Shown here: positions 25,372-34,317 of the stretch, piece after piece
Layout: each line of letters begins with the position of its first letter
Position numbering within the stretch: the first letter of the stretch is position 1
Assembly (NCBI GenBank): GCA_034002905.1
Contig: JAVEZQ010000007.1
Span: 20,521 to 84,520, forward strand
Length of the DNA stretch: 64,000 nucleotides
From: UBA8914 sp034002905
GTDB lineage: Bacteria > Pseudomonadota > Alphaproteobacteria > UBA9219
Direction of reading: 5' to 3'
Program-made: the position numbers and the translations under genes
Notes under the pieces: generated by a model
Database searches by the model: none
The model's input: the letters and a program-made list of their open reading frames with translations, nothing else
Told to the model about the DNA's origin: nothing

Positions 25372-26094
25372 TTAACCATTTTTCTGTTCTTTTTCGTATT
25401 TTGTCCATAAATCGGGGCGTCTTTGGCGTGTTATAGCCTCAGATTGGGCGCGACGCCAGTCTTTAACCCTTTCATGGTGACCGGAAATCAGCACGTCGGG
25501 CACAGCCCGCCCTTCCCATTCGGGGGGACGCGTATAGTGCGGATATTCCAAAAGGCCACCCACAAAGCTTTCCTCATCAGATGTCGCTTCATTCCCCATC
25601 ACGCCAGGAATCAAACGCGTGCAAGCCTCTATCACCGTCATAGCAGCGACTTCACCTCCCGCGAGGATAAAGTCACCAAGGCTGACTTCCTCGAATCCTT
25701 CAGCATCCAGAACACGCTGGTCAACGCCTTCATAGCGCCCACATAAGAACAGGACCGAAGGCGTGACCGCCAGCTCTGTTACCAAGGCTTGATCCAACAC
25801 ACGGCCTCGCGGAGAAAGATACAGCCGACGCGATGGTCCAAACCGCTCTTGCGCATCCCGCACAGCTGTCGCGATGATATCGGGACGCATCACCATCCCC
25901 GCGCCGCCGCCATAAGGCGTGTCATCCACCGTGCGATGGCGATCCGTCGCGTAGTCACGAATTTGCAGCACATCAAGCTTCCACAAGCCCTCTTGCAAGG
26001 CGCGCCCCGCCAAAGATTGCCCTAACGGCCCCGGAAACATTTCAGGAAACAAGGTCAGTACTTGCGCATGCCATGGTTCAGGTAAGGCTGCCAT
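25372..26094 (-). CDS. trmD: tRNA (guanine-N1)-methyltransferase
   Basis: 240 aa SPOUT-class enzyme. It has TLFPEMFPGPLG near the N-terminus, the conserved DDTPYGGGAGMVM, the knot motifs LSPRGR and LCGRYEGVDQR, and SLGDFILAGGE. It methylates G37 of tRNAs reading CNN codons, preventing +1 frameshifts. It begins 1 nt after the C39-like gene ends on the same strand, so it is in the ribosomal operon. Confidence 0.96.
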   Translation of the reverse strand: MAALPEPWHAQVLTLFPEMFPGPLGQSLAGRALQEGLWKLDVLQIRDYATDRHRTVDDTPYGGGAGMVMRPDIIATAVRDAQERFGPSRRLYLSPRGRVLDQALVTELAVTPSVLFLCGRYEGVDQRVLDAEGFEEVSLGDFILAGGEVAAMTVIEACTRLIPGVMGNEATSDEESFVGGLLEYPHYTRPPEWEGRAVPDVLISGHHERVKDWRRAQSEAITRQRRPDLWTKYEKEQKNG

Positions 26095-26095
26095 A

Positions 26096-26761
26096 CTACG
26101 CCTCCTGCCCTAAAATCAAAACACCGCGCCCTGCAAAAAACCTGTCGAAATCCTGACAAGATAGCGTCACATTTTCACGCGTCTCTTGCGTATGCCCCGA
26201 TGGGTTATGGAAGCAAATATTCTCCTGATCTGCAGCTGTTACCAAAACCAAATGCCCACCTTTGCTTGGTGGTTTGCGTTCCGGCCAACGAATAGAAGGA
26301 TGAACCGAGGCTATGAAATAAGCGCCCTCTTTGAGTAATTTCGCGATATCTTGCGACGTTTTTCCCGCTTCAATGCGTGACTCAAGGGCAAACTGCTCAC
26401 GTATCAAGGTCACAAAAGGCGCGTAAATCATGCCCTTTATTCCATCCTTACTGAGGACGTAAGCTCCATAACGAACAGCCATACGGGTTAGATCCATGGT
26501 CGGGATTTCTTCGCCCTTTATTGCCGCAAGGATCATTTTAAGACAGGCCATGCCACATATATGGTTCGCCCACTGAATATACTCTTTTTGGTCCAAAGCA
26601 CCCGACGACGCCCAACATGGGTCATCCGCTGGCGTTGCCATTCCTTCGATAATAGCTTGCGCCAGATCGAACGACTCCCACTGGCTGTAATAAGGAAGTT
26701 TTGTCGCTAAAGAGACTTTGGCTTCTTGTGATAATGATGGCAACGCAGACATGATGGTCAT
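26096..26761 (-). CDS. C39-like papain-fold peptidase
   Basis: 221 aa. It shows the order of a C39-type cysteine peptidase: the probable nucleophile in NHICGMACLKMIL (with NQ-like oxyanion residues in WANH upstream), His in KGGHLVLVTAA, and the Asn/Asp position in FHNPSG. No signal peptide or TM, so it is cytoplasmic. The ATG at 26761 overlaps the rimM stop (ATGA), and trmD follows almost directly. The gene is therefore embedded between rimM and trmD, which are normally adjacent. Biological substrate unknown. ATG at 26752 is also possible. Confidence 0.78.
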   Translation of the reverse strand: MTIMSALPSLSQEAKVSLATKLPYYSQWESFDLAQAIIEGMATPADDPCWASSGALDQKEYIQWANHICGMACLKMILAAIKGEEIPTMDLTRMAVRYGAYVLSKDGIKGMIYAPFVTLIREQFALESRIEAGKTSQDIAKLLKEGAYFIASVHPSIRWPERKPPSKGGHLVLVTAADQENICFHNPSGHTQETRENVTLSCQDFDRFFAGRGVLILGQEA

Positions 26762-27288
26762 TCGTCTGCATCCTTTTCTTGAGCCAGCCAACCATCGGGA
26801 ATAAAGACCGTGATCTCACGCTTTTCAAGATCAATACGCGGGATAAAGGCATCCTTGAACGGCAGCATAAAGCTCGACCCCTTAGCTGGTTTGATCTCCA
26901 ACATCGCACCAGCACCATAATCATGATGCGCGATCACGTGGCCGACACCCTCGCCCTCGCTCGTTCGGGTCGCCATCCCGATCAGATCGGCAAAATAATA
27001 TTCGTCCTCTTGCGTTTCCGGCAAAAGAGCGCGATCGACATAAAGCTTGGTTCCCTTAAGCGCCTGTGCCGCTTCACGGTCCGTAATGCCATCGACAACG
27101 ACCAGATAGGCGTCCTTGGCCGTGGATTTCAGGGAAAGGGAAAAAGTACGATTGCCGCTTTCATCCGTGAGCGGCGCATAAGAAAAAAGGGCGGCGGGAT
27201 CTTCCGTAAAACTGCCTAAACGAACCAACCCGCGCACGCCATGCGCACCTAGAAACTCGCCAACGCAGATTTTACGTGTATCGACCAC
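26758..27288 (-). CDS. rimM: Ribosome maturation factor RimM
   Basis: 176 aa. The N-terminal domain holds the family motif GEFLGAHGVRGLVRLGSFTEDP, and the C-terminal PRC-barrel has EDEYYFADLIGM, GHVIAHHDYGAGAMLEI and MLPFKDAFIPRIDLEKREI. It binds the 30S head and assists 16S processing with S19. In operon with rpsP upstream (25-bp gap) and the C39-like gene downstream (4-nt overlap). Confidence 0.95.
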   Translation of the reverse strand: MVDTRKICVGEFLGAHGVRGLVRLGSFTEDPAALFSYAPLTDESGNRTFSLSLKSTAKDAYLVVVDGITDREAAQALKGTKLYVDRALLPETQEDEYYFADLIGMATRTSEGEGVGHVIAHHDYGAGAMLEIKPAKGSSFMLPFKDAFIPRIDLEKREITVFIPDGWLAQEKDADE

Positions 27289-27313
27289 ACACCGCCCTTT
27301 TCATTCAACAAGC

Positions 27314-27682
27314 TTACTCGGCAGAAGCGGCAGCTTCTGCCGCCTTTGCTGCAGCTTCAGCTTCCATCTTCAAACGCTCTTGAGCCTTTGCACCAGGCGC
27401 AGACTTCTTGGGCGTCGCACGCTGAACGTACTTTTTAGCAAGACCGGTATCGCTCAGGAAGCGAGCCACGCGGTCGGTTGGCTGTGCGCCTACACCGAGC
27501 CAATATTTGACACGTTCTTCAATAAACTTAACGCGATCAGCGGCATCGCGGGGCAACATCGGGTTATAGGAACCGACGCGCTCCAAAAACTTGCCGTCAC
27601 GCGGTGAACGGGAATCCGCCACAACGATGTGGTAATAGGGATGCTTTTTTGCGCCATGGCGCGCCAAACGCATGCTAATCAT
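27314..27682 (-). CDS. rpsP: 30S ribosomal protein bS16
   Basis: 122 aa. The core is MRLARHGAKKHPYYHIVVADSRSPRDGKFLERVGSYNP and YWLGVGAQPTDRVARFL, which is standard bS16. The C-terminus is extended by a Lys/Ala-rich tail (KMEAEAAAKAAEAAASAE), common in alphaproteobacteria. First gene of the rpsP-rimM-C39-trmD-rplS operon, 52 bp after ffh. Confidence 0.96.
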   Translation of the reverse strand: MISMRLARHGAKKHPYYHIVVADSRSPRDGKFLERVGSYNPMLPRDAADRVKFIEERVKYWLGVGAQPTDRVARFLSDTGLAKKYVQRATPKKSAPGAKAQERLKMEAEAAAKAAEAAASAE

Positions 27683-27734
27683 TGTCTTACTCTCCTTCTA
27701 CTCTTCACTTGTTACTGTTGTTAATAAAACCGGG

Positions 27735-29090
27735 CTATCTGCGCCCACCCATCATACCAGCCATGGATCGCATGAAGCCGGCTTTGCCAAGACGTTGAAG
27801 CTGTTTCATCATCTTTTGCATTTCCATATATTGTTTGATCAGGCGATTAACATCCGCCACATCCACGCCAGACCCCGCCGCGATGCGACGCTTGCGCGAA
27901 GCGTTCAAAAGATCCGCGTTCTTGCGTTCCTTTTTGGTCATGGAAGAAATGATCGCTTCCTGACGCTTGATCATGCCCTCGTCCACATTCGCGCTGGCAA
28001 CCTGTTCCTTGAACTTGTTCATGCCGGGCAGCATGCCCATAAAGCCGCCGATGCCGCCCATCTTGCGCACTTGCTGCATCTGCTTGGCCATATCGTCAAA
28101 GTCAAAGCTCTTGCCCGCGATAAACTTCTTGGCCATGTCTTCGGCCACGCCTTGATCCATCGTGGCGGCGGCCTTTTCGACAAACGAGACCACATCGCCC
28201 ATGTCCAGAATACGTCCCGCCAGACGATCGGGGTGATAAACCTCAAGCGCGTCAATCTTTTCACCCGTGCCGAGGAACTTAATCGGACGGCCCGTAATGG
28301 CCCGCATGGAAATCGCTGCACCGCCGCGTGCATCACCATCAATGCGGGTAAGAATGATACCCGTGACGCCGACTTTTTCTTCAAAGTTCTTGGCCGTATT
28401 GACGGCATCTTGCCCCGTCATCGCATCGACAACCAGCAGGCTTTCATGGGGCGCGGCGACATCACGCACAGCCGCCGCCTCGGCCATCATCGCCTCGTCA
28501 ATCGCAAGCCGTCCTGCGGTATCAAGGATCAAAACGTCATAACCTTCAAGACGCGCTGTCTCAAGCGCACGCTGCGCAATCTCCACGGGCTTTTGATTGA
28601 CGCGGATGGGAAGGCTCGCCACGCCAACCTGCTCCGCGAGAATAGCCAGCTGCTCTTGCGCGGCGGGGCGATAGACGTCGAGCGAAGCGAGCAAGACCTT
28701 CTTGCGATCCACTTCCTTCAAACGTTTGGCAAGCTTGGCTGCCGTTGTGGTTTTGCCCGAGCCTTGCAAGCCCAGCATCATAAGGATGGCGGGCGGGGTG
28801 ACGTTAATCGCAAGCTCTTCGGCTTTCTCGCCTAGCACTTCGACCAGATTGTCATGTACGATCTTAACGACCTGCTGGCCCGGCGTGACAGAACGAATGA
28901 CTTCCTGCCCTATGGCGCGCTCCTTGACCTTGGCAATAAAGTCTTTCACAACAGGCAGGGCAACATCAGCTTCGAGCAACGCCACGCGCACTTCGCGCAT
29001 CGCCTCGTTGACGTCATCCTCCGTCAAGGCGCCGCGACCACGCAGGCGATCAAAAACGCCCGTCAGTTTTGTGCTCAAGCTCTCAAACAT
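27735..29090 (-). CDS. ffh: Signal recognition particle protein
   Basis: 451 aa. N domain, then G domain with GLQGSGKTTTAAKLA, DTAGRLAIDEAMM and TRIDGDARGGAA, then a Met-rich M domain (MQQVRKMGGIGGFMGMLPGM, MQKMMKQLQ) that binds signal sequences and 4.5S RNA. Works with the 4.5S RNA encoded at 51392-51488 and FtsY. It leads into the rpsP operon on the same strand. Confidence 0.97.
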   Translation of the reverse strand: MFESLSTKLTGVFDRLRGRGALTEDDVNEAMREVRVALLEADVALPVVKDFIAKVKERAIGQEVIRSVTPGQQVVKIVHDNLVEVLGEKAEELAINVTPPAILMMLGLQGSGKTTTAAKLAKRLKEVDRKKVLLASLDVYRPAAQEQLAILAEQVGVASLPIRVNQKPVEIAQRALETARLEGYDVLILDTAGRLAIDEAMMAEAAAVRDVAAPHESLLVVDAMTGQDAVNTAKNFEEKVGVTGIILTRIDGDARGGAAISMRAITGRPIKFLGTGEKIDALEVYHPDRLAGRILDMGDVVSFVEKAAATMDQGVAEDMAKKFIAGKSFDFDDMAKQMQQVRKMGGIGGFMGMLPGMNKFKEQVASANVDEGMIKRQEAIISSMTKKERKNADLLNASRKRRIAAGSGVDVADVNRLIKQYMEMQKMMKQLQRLGKAGFMRSMAGMMGGRR

Positions 29091-29654
29091 TTATCCTGTC
29101 ACCATCGTCACATCGATTAGGCCAAGGCCCAAAACAAAACAAAAGTGGGCCGGTGCCCGCAACGCGAGGACCGACCTTGCACGCCCCTTTTCAAAGCCTT
29201 TTCCTTCGGCTTCGCCAGTTTGTGCTGTCTTTTCTTCCTTTTAAGGAATGGCTTCTTCTACCCGACAGACAGGGGGGAGTCAAGGAAAGGAGAACGCCCC
29301 CTATCTTAGAGCGTCCTTTCCGCGACTTGTCGCGCCGTAGTTCACCAAGCGAACAAAGGCGGATGGTGGGCCCCCATACAACCTCACGGAAAAAGCCAAT
29401 CTCTAGCTTCTTCGAGGGTGCTGTTTTTAATAACTTAATTTTGGGCACACGCCGCCCTAGCTAATGTCAATACCCCACTTCCGTCCCCATGTCAAGAATA
29501 AAATGATATCATAGTCAATTATTCTTTCTTTAGGCGGGTGCGCTAAGTCAAGGGCCGGTTCATAATCCCATTACTCAATTGGCGGAAAAGCTTGTTTTTC
29601 ACCATTTTTCCAGCCTAAGATGGCTTCGATTCTTGCCCTTTGAACGGACAACCC
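29091..29654. other. Gene-free interval upstream of ffh and of the ABC transporter operon
   Basis: About 560 bp between the divergent ffh and the first binding-protein gene. Short frames exist, but none has a plausible composition or ribosome-binding site. It must hold the promoters of both operons. No RNA gene or repeat was recognised; the last 100 bp are AT-rich. Confidence 0.5.
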
Positions 29655-30545
29655 ATGAAACTCTCCCACCTCGCGCTTGTCGTTACCCTATCCGCCGTTA
29701 CGGCTTTTGGGCTGACGAAATACGCCACTCCCACCACTGGCCCCGCCGCCGAGGCCAAAAAGGAAACGGCCTTTGAGCGCGTGATGCGAACGGGAACGAT
29801 AAGATGTGCATACCCTGCCAGCGTACCGCCGCGTTTTGTTTTTGACCCAAACACAAAAGAAAAAAGTGGCGTCAATTACGAAATTGTCGAAGCGATTGGT
29901 AAAGCCCTTCATTTAAAAATCGATTGGACCGAAGAGGTTGGATACGCGACATTTCCTGAAAATCTTAGTACAGGTAAAGAGGATATGTTCTGCAGCACCG
30001 TTTGGACAAGCGCTGCACGCGCGCACAAGGCCCTTCTGACTTCACCTCTTTTTTATATTCCTTTGTTCGTCTTTGTTCGCAATGACGTACCTACCTATGA
30101 CCACCATTTGGAAAAGCTGAACAACGAAGCAGTATCTTTCTCAGTCATGGATGGGACAACGCTTGAAGCTGTTGCAAAATCAACCTTCCCGAAAGCTACT
30201 CTCAAATCCTTGCCCGCTGGAGCCGATCATATACAACCCATCTTGGATGTTGCTTCCGGAAAAGCGGATGCCGTGGTCTATGACCAGTTTAATGTTCTAA
30301 ACTACAATCGACGGAACCCAGACACCGCACTTCGCCAAGTATTAAGCGACGCCCCTATCCGCACATACGGAGAATCTTTTGCCGTAGCCATGGGGGAGTG
30401 GGAACTTCGCGAGATGATTAATAGTGCACTTTCAGAACTTCAGCACGATGGCACCATTGATGCTATTCTAAGAAAATACGAATCCGAACAAGGATACTTC
30501 TTGCGCACACAGGATCCCTTTAGACCTTCAAAACAAGAGAAATAA
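29655..30545 (+). CDS. Polar amino-acid ABC transporter binding protein 1 (SBP family 3)
   Basis: 296 aa with an N-terminal signal/anchor (LSHLALVVTLSAVTAFGLTKYA) and the family-3 fold: RCAYPASVPPRFVFDPNTKEKSGVNYEIVEAIGKALHLKIDWTEE, and a C-terminal domain with SGKADAVVYDQFN. First of three tandem binding proteins that share one permease and one ATPase. Its first 137 nt are almost identical to those of the third copy, while the ligand domain differs. Ligand unknown; the pocket Arg/Asp pattern of amino-acid binders is only partly visible. Confidence 0.85.
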   Translation: MKLSHLALVVTLSAVTAFGLTKYATPTTGPAAEAKKETAFERVMRTGTIRCAYPASVPPRFVFDPNTKEKSGVNYEIVEAIGKALHLKIDWTEEVGYATFPENLSTGKEDMFCSTVWTSAARAHKALLTSPLFYIPLFVFVRNDVPTYDHHLEKLNNEAVSFSVMDGTTLEAVAKSTFPKATLKSLPAGADHIQPILDVASGKADAVVYDQFNVLNYNRRNPDTALRQVLSDAPIRTYGESFAVAMGEWELREMINSALSELQHDGTIDAILRKYESEQGYFLRTQDPFRPSKQEK

Positions 30546-30546
30546 C

Positions 30547-31434
30547 ATGAAACTCTCCCAGATCGCACTTGTTGTTGCCCTCTCCGCCGTCACGGCCTTT
30601 GGAGTAACGAAATACACCGCCGCCCCCGCTGGCCCTGCTACCGAGGCCAAGAAAGAGACGCGCCTTGAGCAAGTCAAACGCACCGGCGTCCTTCGCTGTG
30701 GCTATTACTTATGGCCGCCCTTCCTTGATAAAGACCTCACCACCGGAGAAATGAAAGGAATGTTTGCCGAGCTCATAAATGAAATAGGCAAACAACTAAA
30801 TGTTAAGGTTCAGTGGTCGACGGAGATTTTGCATGATCAGATTCCAACCGATCTAGCCAGCAACCGTTATGACATGTTGTGCGGTATGCTCTTTGCGACT
30901 CCCACACGCGCACGGGAAATGGCTTTTACGACACCTTTACTCATACATCCCGCCTATCTTTTTGTTCGCGCAGACGATCATCGTTTCGACAACAATTATG
31001 AAGCAGCCAACGATCCTTCTATAAAATTTGCCATTCTTGATGGCGAATATTCAGCGATTGCAGCCAATGAACGTTATCCCAGAGCGCAGAAGGTTGCCCT
31101 ACCTCAAAATGCCAGTGGCCCTGAACTCCTCCTTAATGTTTCAGGCAAAAAAGCAGACATCGTGGCAACAGAAGCGATGACGTATGCTCTTTTTAACAAG
31201 AGCAATCCCGGTCAACTTCGTCGTGTAGAAGGTCCACCTGAAAGCATTATAGAGGCAAGTTTCCCGCTGCCGCTCAACGAACCTGCCTTTAAAAATACCA
31301 TCGACACAACGATGACCTATCTACACGGAACGGGATTCATCAATAAATTGCTGGACAAATATGAAACAACCGACATCAAGTTTCTGCGTATGCCCAAGCC
31401 TTATATCGTCAAGGAAGGATCAAACGCCCCATGA
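30547..31434 (+). CDS. Polar amino-acid ABC transporter binding protein 2 (SBP family 3)
   Basis: 295 aa. Same layout as its neighbours: leader KLSQIALVVALSAVTAFGVTKY, then RCGYYLWPPFLDKDLTTGEMKGMFAELINEIGKQLNVKVQW and KKADIVATEAMTY. It starts 1 nt after the first gene's stop and overlaps the third by 4 nt, so the three genes are translationally coupled. The leader is more diverged from the other two at DNA level. Ligand-domain residues differ between the copies, so they may capture different ligands. Confidence 0.85.
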   Translation: MKLSQIALVVALSAVTAFGVTKYTAAPAGPATEAKKETRLEQVKRTGVLRCGYYLWPPFLDKDLTTGEMKGMFAELINEIGKQLNVKVQWSTEILHDQIPTDLASNRYDMLCGMLFATPTRAREMAFTTPLLIHPAYLFVRADDHRFDNNYEAANDPSIKFAILDGEYSAIAANERYPRAQKVALPQNASGPELLLNVSGKKADIVATEAMTYALFNKSNPGQLRRVEGPPESIIEASFPLPLNEPAFKNTIDTTMTYLHGTGFINKLLDKYETTDIKFLRMPKPYIVKEGSNAP

Positions 31435-32312
31435 AACTCTCCCACCTCGCGCTTGTCGTTGCCCTATCCGCCGTGACGGCTTATGGGCTGACGAAATACG
31501 CCACTCCCACCACTGGCCCCGCCGCCGAGGCCAAAAAGGAAACGGCCTTTGAGCGCGTGATGCGAACAAACAAGCTGCGGTGCGGTTACTATCCCTATGC
31601 GCCGATCTTTATCAAAGATCCAACCACAGGCGATGTTTCCGGCTTGGCCGTTGACGTTATGAACGCTATCGCCAAGAAAACCGGCCTTTCCATCGAATGG
31701 ACCGAAGAAACAACCTTTGGGACATGGATTGCAGGCTTGCAAGCAGGCCGCTTCGACACCGTCTGCACTCCCCTGTGGGGCGATGCCTCCTATGGTCGTA
31801 TTATCAAATTTACACGGCCCCTTTTTTACGATGCCGCGCTTCCATTGGTTAGGGCTGACGAAACCCGCTTTAGCGAAAACATCCAAGACCTAAATAAACC
31901 CGAAGTGACTCTGGCTGTTCAAGATGGAAATATGTCGCTATCTCTAGCTGCGACATTGTTTCCCCAAGCCAAAACTGTAACAGCAAGCGCCAACGTCGAT
32001 TACGGCTTGGTGTTGCAGGATGTCGTCAGCGGCAAGGCTGACGCAACATTCTGGAGCAACTCGGGATACTGGCTGTATAACAAAACCAACCCCGGAAAAC
32101 TTAAAATCTTGCAGCTGGCAAAACCTATTAAAGTCATCCCGTGCGAGCTTCCCATCCTGCATGGTGAAAATGAACTCCATGCCTTGCTGGACGCAGGGAT
32201 CGAAGACTTGATTCTATCCAATGATATGGAAAGGATTTTGCTTAAATGGGAGCCCGAACCGGGCAAAACATTCCTTCGTGTTACGCCACCCTATGCGCCG
32301 GAAAGCAAGTAA
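31431..32312 (+). CDS. Polar amino-acid ABC transporter binding protein 3 (SBP family 3)
   Basis: 293 aa. Leader nearly identical to that of copy 1, then RCGYYPYAPIFIKDPTTGDVSGLAVDVMNAIAKKTGLSIEW and SGKADATFWSNSGYWLYNKTNPGK. It is 6 nt upstream of the permease gene. The short linker after the leader (TPTTGPAAEAKKETAFERV) is also shared with copy 1. Probably a membrane-anchored or cleaved periplasmic receptor. Confidence 0.85.
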   Translation: MKLSHLALVVALSAVTAYGLTKYATPTTGPAAEAKKETAFERVMRTNKLRCGYYPYAPIFIKDPTTGDVSGLAVDVMNAIAKKTGLSIEWTEETTFGTWIAGLQAGRFDTVCTPLWGDASYGRIIKFTRPLFYDAALPLVRADETRFSENIQDLNKPEVTLAVQDGNMSLSLAATLFPQAKTVTASANVDYGLVLQDVVSGKADATFWSNSGYWLYNKTNPGKLKILQLAKPIKVIPCELPILHGENELHALLDAGIEDLILSNDMERILLKWEPEPGKTFLRVTPPYAPESK

Positions 32313-32318
32313 GCCCCC

Positions 32319-32984
32319 ATGTCCGTTTTTGATATCCTGATCACCTATCATATTGCGTTTTTGCAAGGGCTAGTCGTGACGTTGCAGCTCTGCGGCATCG
32401 TGTGGAGTCTTGGCATCACAGGGGGCATTGCCCTTGGCATCGTGAGCGCCCAGCACCCGAAAAGCTGGGGACGCGTGACCCAAGGTGTATCCTTTGGCTT
32501 TTCCGCAATCCCTGCCCTCGTGATCCTGTTTTGGCTGCATTACCCCGCACAGGCAATGTTTGATGTGGTGATTGATCCCTTTTATACCGCCTCGCTGACG
32601 CTCTGCCTTGTTAATCTCTTTGCTGTTGGTGAAGTGGTACGCCAATCCATCAGCGACTTTCCGGCCCAGTACATCACCGCCGCACGTGTTTGTGGTATGA
32701 ACACGCGCCAGATTGTAAGGTACATCCAGCTCCCCCTTTTGTTCCGCCAGCTTTTGCCCACCATCATGATCCTTCAGGTGGGTATTTTGCATATGTCTCT
32801 CTTCGCCAGCCTTATCTCCGTCGAAGAAATCTTCCGCGTCGCGCAGCGCATCAACAGCATCATCTATCGTCCCATCGAGATTTATACGGCGCTGGCGCTG
32901 TTCTTCCTTGCGGTATGTTTGCCGATCAATATGCTGGCCGCATGGCTGAAGAACCGCTATACACGCAACCTGTCGGAAAGGTAG
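32319..32984 (+). CDS. Amino-acid ABC transporter permease (HisM/GlnP type)
   Basis: 221 aa with about five TM helices and the EAA loop (YITAARVCGMNTRQIVRYIQLP) that contacts the ATPase. Only one permease is encoded, so a homodimer is expected, or a partner lies elsewhere. It sits between the third binding protein (6 nt) and the ATPase gene (10 nt) in one operon. Confidence 0.88.
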   Translation: MSVFDILITYHIAFLQGLVVTLQLCGIVWSLGITGGIALGIVSAQHPKSWGRVTQGVSFGFSAIPALVILFWLHYPAQAMFDVVIDPFYTASLTLCLVNLFAVGEVVRQSISDFPAQYITAARVCGMNTRQIVRYIQLPLLFRQLLPTIMILQVGILHMSLFASLISVEEIFRVAQRINSIIYRPIEIYTALALFFLAVCLPINMLAAWLKNRYTRNLSER

Positions 32985-32994
32985 TTCTTCCCCT

Positions 32995-33726
32995 ATGCTC
33001 AGCGCACGCAACCTTTCCTTTGCCTATGAAAATGGCAAGACTATCTTCACCGATGTGAGCCTCGATATCACACCCGGCGAGATCACCGTTTTGATTGGCC
33101 CTAGCGGCACGGGCAAGACAACCCTTTTGCGCGCCCTTGCTTTGCTTGATGCACCACAAGCGGGAACGATGAGCATCGACGGCACAGATTTTCGCTTTCC
33201 TGTCCCGCCGGAGGGCAACCCGCCCCCGCCCTACCCCAAACTGACGACCGTCTTTCAACAGCTCTTTCTGTGGCCTCACCTGACACTTCGCGAAAACATA
33301 TTGCTGCCCGTGCGACTGAGCGGACAGGAGGACGGCCCCGAGACACTGGAGCCCCTGATCCGTGCCTTTGATATGGGTGAGTTTATCGACCGCTTTCCCA
33401 ATGAAGCCTCATTGGGCCAACGTCAGCGTGCCGCCCTTGCCAGATCGCTTATGCTGAGGCCTCGCTATCTCCTTTTGGACGAGATCACCTCCGCCCTTGA
33501 TGTAGAGCAGATTGCCAAGATCCTGAGCCACCTCAAGACCCTGCGCGGGCAGGATATCGGCATCTTTATCATCACCCATTTGCTGGGCTTTGCGCGGCAT
33601 ACGGCGGATCAGGTGCTCTTTATGGCCGACGGCCAGATCGCCGAGCGTGGCGGGCCCGAAATCTTGAAAAACCCCCAAACCGAGCGCCTTTACCAATTCC
33701 TGTCGGTCATTGCGGCGGCCAGTTAA
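32995..33726 (+). CDS. Amino-acid ABC transporter ATP-binding protein (GlnQ type)
   Basis: 243 aa. Walker A GPSGTGKTT, Q-loop FQQLFLWPHLT, Walker B YLLLDEIT and H-loop ITHLL are present. The signature that is normally LSGGQ reads ASLGQRQR, a clear deviation in the first residues, though the GQ-x-QR core remains. The last gene of the five-gene transporter operon; a 180-bp interval separates it from rpmE. Confidence 0.9.
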   Translation: MLSARNLSFAYENGKTIFTDVSLDITPGEITVLIGPSGTGKTTLLRALALLDAPQAGTMSIDGTDFRFPVPPEGNPPPPYPKLTTVFQQLFLWPHLTLRENILLPVRLSGQEDGPETLEPLIRAFDMGEFIDRFPNEASLGQRQRAALARSLMLRPRYLLLDEITSALDVEQIAKILSHLKTLRGQDIGIFIITHLLGFARHTADQVLFMADGQIAERGGPEILKNPQTERLYQFLSVIAAAS

Positions 33727-33904
33727 CCTTTATTTTTCCGTACGCTATACAAAAAGCGCCAAAAAGCTTGCTTTCAGGTCATCGATTGCCTAAAAAAAGG
33801 GCCTTCCCATGGGTTGGTCTGGTGCAGGCCCGTACACCCGATGGGGAAAGCGTTACCGTGCTTTGGGAGCCGCACCACCCACCGCGCCAACAAAGATGAA
33901 AACA

Positions 33905-34219
33905 ATGAAACAGGACATTCATCCCGACTATCATGAAATCACCATTGTGATGACCGATGGTTCCGAGTTTAAAACCCGCAGCACCTATGGCAAGCCGGGT
34001 GATCGCATGCAGCTCGACGTCGACCCCAAGACGCATCCAGCTTGGACAGGTCAACATCGCATGGTGGATCGCGGCGGTCAGCTCGCGAAGTTCAACAAGC
34101 GCTTTGCCGGTTTTGGCTCCTCTCAGAAGGAAGAAAAGGCTGAAGGCGCTGCTCCTGCCCCTGTAGCAAAAGAAGAAAAGATCAAGCTCACGGGCAAGAC
34201 AACGGCCAAGAAGAAGTAA
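33905..34219 (+). CDS. rpmE: 50S ribosomal protein bL31 (non-zinc type)
   Basis: 104 aa. Core MKQDIHPDYHEITIVMTDGSEFKTRSTYG, LDVDPKTHPAWTGQHRMVDRGGQLAKFNKRFAGFG without the zinc Cys residues, as usual for alphaproteobacteria. A 30-residue Lys/Glu/Ala tail extends it. The chosen ATG gives the normal N-terminus; a start 9 nt upstream is also possible. A terminator follows at 34241. Confidence 0.93.
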   Translation: MKQDIHPDYHEITIVMTDGSEFKTRSTYGKPGDRMQLDVDPKTHPAWTGQHRMVDRGGQLAKFNKRFAGFGSSQKEEKAEGAAPAPVAKEEKIKLTGKTTAKKK

Positions 34220-34240
34220 TCTTCTTTCGTCTTTCCATAG

Positions 34241-34276
34241 AAAAACGCGGCAAGAGCTTTTCTCGCCGCGTTTTTT
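34241..34276 (+). terminator. Intrinsic terminator of rpmE
   Basis: AAAAACGCGGC and GCCGCGTTTTTT form an 11-bp stem around a loop of about 13 nt, ending in six T. It sits 21 bp after the rpmE stop codon. Confidence 0.9.
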
Positions 34277-34317
34277 ATTGGTTTGAACACATCTTGTTGG
34301 CTTGAACGCCGAGGGGA

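Noticed and set aside
27672..28835. A 387-codon plus-strand frame opposite ffh
   Set aside because: Antisense to ffh and without recognisable protein features.
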